Below, in pieces: positions 60,557-64,000 of a stretch of 64,000 bases of DNA. A program made the position numbers and the translations under genes. Where the stretch lies: assembly GCA_016839165.1 (NCBI GenBank), contig CP069300.1, forward strand, positions 2,418,001 through 2,482,000, in the 5' to 3' direction. Origin of the DNA: Bradyrhizobium sp. PSBB068. Its GTDB lineage: Bacteria; Pseudomonadota; Alphaproteobacteria; Rhizobiales; Xanthobacteraceae. The number at the start of each line of letters is the position of its first letter. The first letter of the stretch is position 1. The notes beneath the pieces are model-generated. The model was given only the letters and a program-made list of their open reading frames with translations, was not told the origin of the DNA and did no database searches.

Positions 60557-63500
60557 ATGCAGGGTTCGTTTCAGGTCGCTCAGGCTACCGGCACCGGCAA
60601 TTCCACCAATTCAGCTCCCGTACGAATTTACACACTGACGAAGCCGCTGACCGATCAGGCGGTCGTCATCAATCTTGGCTACGACCAGAAGGTGAAGGTC
60701 GACTTCTCGGCGATCGCCAAGGAGAAGATCACGCTGGTTCATGTCGGCGACAAGCTGATCATCCTGTTCGACAACCAGTCGACCATCACGGTTGAGCCGT
60801 TCTTCGACTCCCGCGCGGATGGGAACGTCACGATCGAGATGGCGCCCGGTCGCGACGTCTCGGTGCAGGAGTTTGCAGGTCTGTTTCCGATCGGCACCGA
60901 CTCCTCCGTGCTGCCGGCGGCCGACAATGGCGGCAACTCGAACGGCAACGCGCAGGCGAGCGGCGCGAATTTCAGCCCGTTTACGATTGATGCGCTGGAT
61001 CCCGTGGGGACCAACGTATTGGCTGGGCCGGAACCGCTGCCGAATTTTGTGACCCCGCCGCAGACTGGGCCCTTCGTGCTGCAGCAACCGGCCGTGGTTG
61101 CGCCGACGATCGTGGTCAATTCGATCGCCAGTCTCACGCTGAGTGAGGCAAACCTGACGGCGGCGACCAACGGCGTCGATGGCTCGACACACAACCTGGC
61201 GCTGACGCATGTGACGGGCAACTTTGCCGTCGACTTCGCCGACAAGGCGGGCAGCACGGGCATTAGCTCGGTGAGCTACGCGCTCTCCATTCCTGCCAAC
61301 GGCACGCTATCCGGCCTGATCGATTCACAGTCGCACCAGAACGATGTGCTGGTGCAGGTCAACGCCACGACGATCGAAGGGCACGTCGGTAGCGCGACCG
61401 GTGCGCTGGCTTTCACGATTTCAGTGAATCCGGCGACGGGTGTGGTGACTTTCACCGAGGACCGTGCGGTCGACAATAATGCGGGACCCGTCAGCTTGGC
61501 GGCCGGAACTGTGACGCTGACGCAGACGGTCGTGGACAGTGACGGTGGCAAGGCGTCTGCAAGCGTCGATCTAGGGCCGAAGCTGTCGATCAGCGACGAT
61601 CATCCGACGGCGAGCCCGGACACCGCGACGGCGCAGGACGGCGGCCCGGCAGTGACGGTGCTGACCGGTAACGTCGCGAGCGTGATAGGGAACGATTTGT
61701 CGGGCGCCGATACGCCGATCAACGTCACGGCGGTGGTTGCGACCAGCAACGGCAATCTTGCCGGCACGGTCGGAACGGCGCTGACCGGCGAGTTCGGCAA
61801 GCTAACGCTGAACGCGGACGGCACCTTTAGCTACACGGCGAACCACAACGTGCTGGTCGGCTCGAAGGACGTGTTCACCTACACGGTCACGGACGATGAC
61901 GGCACGACGTCGAGCACGACGCTGACGATCACGATCGCAGCGGGTCAGGGCCCGGTGGCGGGCGGCGATTCCTCGCTGTCGGTGAACGAGAGCGCGCTGG
62001 CGCCGAACGGCTCGGGCGCGCATCTGACCCCGGACGGCGCGACGACGCAGGTGTCGTTCACGGCGGGGGCGGACGACCTCCATGTGACGCTGAACGCAAG
62101 CGCGCTGACCACGCTGCTGGCCGGCTTCCCCAATCTGGTCTGGACCACCGCGGCCGGCGGCCAGGAGATCGTCGGCACGCAGAACGGCGTCACGGTGGTG
62201 AAGTTCGACATCACGGCGGGTGCGACGATTGCGGCCGGGACCACCGGCCAGGTGACGGTGACGGAGACGCTGCTTGCGGCGATCCAGGGCGAAGGCTCGA
62301 AGTCGCCGGACCTCGGCACGCTGAACGTGGTGGCGACCGACACGCTGAACGGCGGCTCGGTGACCGACCACATCACCGCCAACGTGGTCGACGATCATCC
62401 GACGGCGAACCCGGACACTGCGACGGCGCAGGACGGCGGTCCGGCGGTGACGGTGCTGACCGGCAACGTCGCGAGCGTGATGGCGAACGATGTGTCGGGC
62501 GCGGATACGCCGATCAACGTCACGGCGGTGGTTGCGACCAGCAACGGCAATCTTGCCGGCACGGTCGGAACGGCGCTGACCGGCGAGTTCGGCAAGCTGA
62601 CGCTGAACGCGGACGGCACCTTCAGCTACACGGCGAACCACAACGTGCTGGTCGGCTCGAAGGACGTGTTCACCTACACGATCACGGACGATGACGGCAC
62701 GACGTCGAGCACGACGCTGACGATCACGATCGCAGCGGGTCAGGGCCCGGTGGCGGGCAGCGATTCCTCGCTGTCGGTGAACGAGAGCGCGCTGGCGCCG
62801 AACGGCTCGGGCGTGCATCTGACCCCGGACGTCGCGACGACCCAGGTGTCGTTCACGGCCGGGGCGGACGACCTCCATGTGACACTGAACGCGAGCGCGC
62901 TGACGACGCTGCTGGCCGGCTTCCCCAACCTGGTGTGGACCACCGCGGCCGGCGGCCAGGAGATCGTCGGCACGCAGAACGGCGTCACGGTGGTGAAGTT
63001 CGACATCACGGCGGGTGCGACGATTGCGGCCGGGACCTCCGGCCAGGTGACGGTGACGGAGACGCTGCTTGCGGCGATCCAGGGTGAAGGCTCGAAGTCG
63101 CCGGACCTCGGCACGCTGAACGTGGTGGCGACCGACACGCTGAACGGCGGCTCGGTGACCGACCACATCACCGCCAACGTGGTCGACGATCATCCGACGG
63201 CGAACCCGGACACTGCGACGGCGCAGGACGGCGGTCCGGCGGTGACGGTGCTGACCGGCAACGTCGCGAGCGTGATGGCGAACGATGTGTCGGGCGCGGA
63301 TACGCCGATCAACGTCACGGCGGTGGTTGCGACCAGCAACGGCAATCTTGCCGGCACGGTCGGAACGGCGCTGACCGGCGAGTTCGGCAAGCTGACGCTG
63401 AACGCGGACGGCACCTTCAGCTACACGGCGAACCACAACGTGCTGGTCGGCTCGAAGGACGTGTTCACCTACACGATCACGGACGATGACGGCACGACGT

Positions 63501-64000
63501 CGAGCACGACGCTGACGATCACGATCGCAGCGGGCCAGGTCCCGGTGGCGGGCAGCGATTCCTCGCTGTCGGTGAACGAGAGCGCGCTGGCGCCGAACGG
63601 CTCGGGCGCGCATCTGACCCCGGACGTCGCGACGACCCAGGTGTCGTTCACGGCCGGGGCGGACGACCTCCATGTGACGCTGAACGCAAGCGCGCTGACG
63701 ACGCTGCTGGCCGGCTTCCCCAACCTGGTGTGGACCACCGCGGCCGGCGGCCAGGAGATCGTCGGCACGCAGAACGGCGTCACGGTGGTGAAGTTCGACA
63801 TCACGGCGGGTGCGACGATTGCGGCCGGGACCACCGGCCAGGTGACGGTGACGGAGACGCTGGTTGCGGCGATCCAGGGCGAAGGCTCGAAGTCGCCGGA
63901 CCTCGGCACGCTGAACGTGGTGGCGACCGACACGCTGAACGGCGGCTCGGTGACCGACCACATCACCGCCAATGTGGTCGACGACAAGCCGATCTGGACG
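60557..64000 (+). CDS. giant VCBS-repeat adhesin-like protein, N-terminal part (type I secretion type)
   Basis: At least 1148 residues, open to the window edge and 3'-truncated. GGAG lies 6 nt before the ATG. The first ~120 residues (QVAQATGTGNST, then KITLVHVGDKLIILFD and MAPGRDVSVQEFAGLFPIGT) resemble the prefix domain of BapA/LapA-like adhesins. A T1SS-143/DUF5801-like region follows (SIASLTLSEANLTAATNGVD). Three 265-residue repeats then begin DDHPTAxPDTATAQDGGPAV, each with a VCBS motif (LNADGTFSYTANHNVLVGSK) and a second Ig-like part. No Sec signal is seen, as expected for type I export. The RTX/C-terminal signal would lie beyond the window. A giant surface adhesin or biofilm protein is the likely role. 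Confidence 0.9.
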   Translation, partial: MQGSFQVAQATGTGNSTNSAPVRIYTLTKPLTDQAVVINLGYDQKVKVDFSAIAKEKITLVHVGDKLIILFDNQSTITVEPFFDSRADGNVTIEMAPGRDVSVQEFAGLFPIGTDSSVLPAADNGGNSNGNAQASGANFSPFTIDALDPVGTNVLAGPEPLPNFVTPPQTGPFVLQQPAVVAPTIVVNSIASLTLSEANLTAATNGVDGSTHNLALTHVTGNFAVDFADKAGSTGISSVSYALSIPANGTLSGLIDSQSHQNDVLVQVNATTIEGHVGSATGALAFTISVNPATGVVTFTEDRAVDNNAGPVSLAAGTVTLTQTVVDSDGGKASASVDLGPKLSISDDHPTASPDTATAQDGGPAVTVLTGNVASVIGNDLSGADTPINVTAVVATSNGNLAGTVGTALTGEFGKLTLNADGTFSYTANHNVLVGSKDVFTYTVTDDDGTTSSTTLTITIAAGQGPVAGGDSSLSVNESALAPNGSGAHLTPDGATTQVSFTAGADDLHVTLNASALTTLLAGFPNLVWTTAAGGQEIVGTQNGVTVVKFDITAGATIAAGTTGQVTVTETLLAAIQGEGSKSPDLGTLNVVATDTLNGGSVTDHITANVVDDHPTANPDTATAQDGGPAVTVLTGNVASVMANDVSGADTPINVTAVVATSNGNLAGTVGTALTGEFGKLTLNADGTFSYTANHNVLVGSKDVFTYTITDDDGTTSSTTLTITIAAGQGPVAGSDSSLSVNESALAPNGSGVHLTPDVATTQVSFTAGADDLHVTLNASALTTLLAGFPNLVWTTAAGGQEIVGTQNGVTVVKFDITAGATIAAGTSGQVTVTETLLAAIQGEGSKSPDLGTLNVVATDTLNGGSVTDHITANVVDDHPTANPDTATAQDGGPAVTVLTGNVASVMANDVSGADTPINVTAVVATSNGNLAGTVGTALTGEFGKLTLNADGTFSYTANHNVLVGSKDVFTYTITDDDGTTSSTTLTITIAAGQVPVAGSDSSLSVNESALAPNGSGAHLTPDVATTQVSFTAGADDLHVTLNASALTTLLAGFPNLVWTTAAGGQEIVGTQNGVTVVKFDITAGATIAAGTTGQVTVTETLVAAIQGEGSKSPDLGTLNVVATDTLNGGSVTDHITANVVDDKPIWT
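61595..63979 (+). repeat. three tandem 795-bp repeats in the adhesin gene
   Basis: Units start at 61595, 62390 and 63185, exactly 795 bp (265 codons) apart. The next segment at 63980 diverges (GACGACAAGCC). Units 2 and 3 differ at only a handful of bases (for example near 62814, 62881 and 63033), while unit 1 carries more changes. The pattern indicates recent duplication or gene conversion and will be unstable by recombination. Confidence 0.9.

Noticed and set aside
61802..63961. 719-codon minus-strand open frame rich in Arg/His
   Set aside because: It is antisense to the VCBS repeats; the repetitive GC-rich sequence keeps it open, with no ribosome site and a composition unlike real proteins.
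1..64000. tRNA, rRNA, CRISPR arrays, replication origin
   Set aside because: No cloverleaf-like tRNA sequence, short spaced repeats or iteron/DnaA-box clusters were seen by eye.

Overview
The window is high-GC DNA with the codon use, gene families and intergenic palindromes typical of a Bradyrhizobium-like alphaproteobacterium (Nitrobacteraceae). This assignment is an inference from style, not a database match. Almost all of it is accessory metabolism and cell-surface functions. I see no rRNA, tRNA or CRISPR array.

Layout. (1) 1-6360, plus strand: end of an aliphatic amidase (AmiE), an NCS1 permease, an alpha/beta hydrolase of the homoserine-acetyltransferase fold, and a CbbQ/CbbO-type AAA+ ATPase plus VWA-protein pair. 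(2) 6487-20958: a small periplasmic STN plus TonB-C-like protein, a FecI-type ECF sigma factor, a FecR-type anti-sigma factor and a giant (about 3990-residue) filamentous-haemagglutinin exoprotein. No TonB-dependent receptor or TpsB transporter is visible. (3) 21223-32801: AmiR/AmiC-type regulators (minus strand) divergent from a long amide operon (plus strand). That operon holds an amidase, an acetamidase/formamidase, a five-gene urea/amide-type ABC transporter, an SDR and a second amidase. The amidase leader has a promoter-like sequence and an intrinsic-terminator-like hairpin, as expected for AmiR antitermination. (4) 32909-35737, minus strand: an orphan oligopeptide-type binding protein with a class C serine hydrolase. 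A LuxR-type regulator is divergent from it, with an 18-bp dyad between them. (5) 36710-37745: an IS30-family element inserted in a REP-like palindrome.

(6) 38087-49673, plus strand: gamma-glutamyltransferase-like enzyme, amidohydrolase, CobW-family GTPase, a second branched-chain-type ABC transporter, a secreted copper amine oxidase and a small secreted protein. (7) 49659-52948, minus strand: class III aminotransferase, HAD hydrolase, Tm-1-like/UPF0261 protein. (8) 53163-57653, plus strand: aldehyde dehydrogenase, aminomutase-like aminotransferase and two SDRs. Regions 6-8 together look like an amine/gamma-glutamyl-compound uptake and degradation island: amine to aldehyde (copper amine oxidase), aldehyde to acid (ALDH), and transamination.

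(9) 57737-60323: small secreted proteins of unknown function, including a DUF3617-like paralogue pair. (10) 60557 to the window end: the N-terminal part of a giant VCBS-repeat, type I-secreted adhesin-like protein with three tandem, nearly identical 795-bp repeats.

The most interesting regions are the amidase antitermination leader (23082-23397), the receptor-less STN/ECF/FecR/haemagglutinin locus, and the AAA+/VWA pair inside an amide operon.
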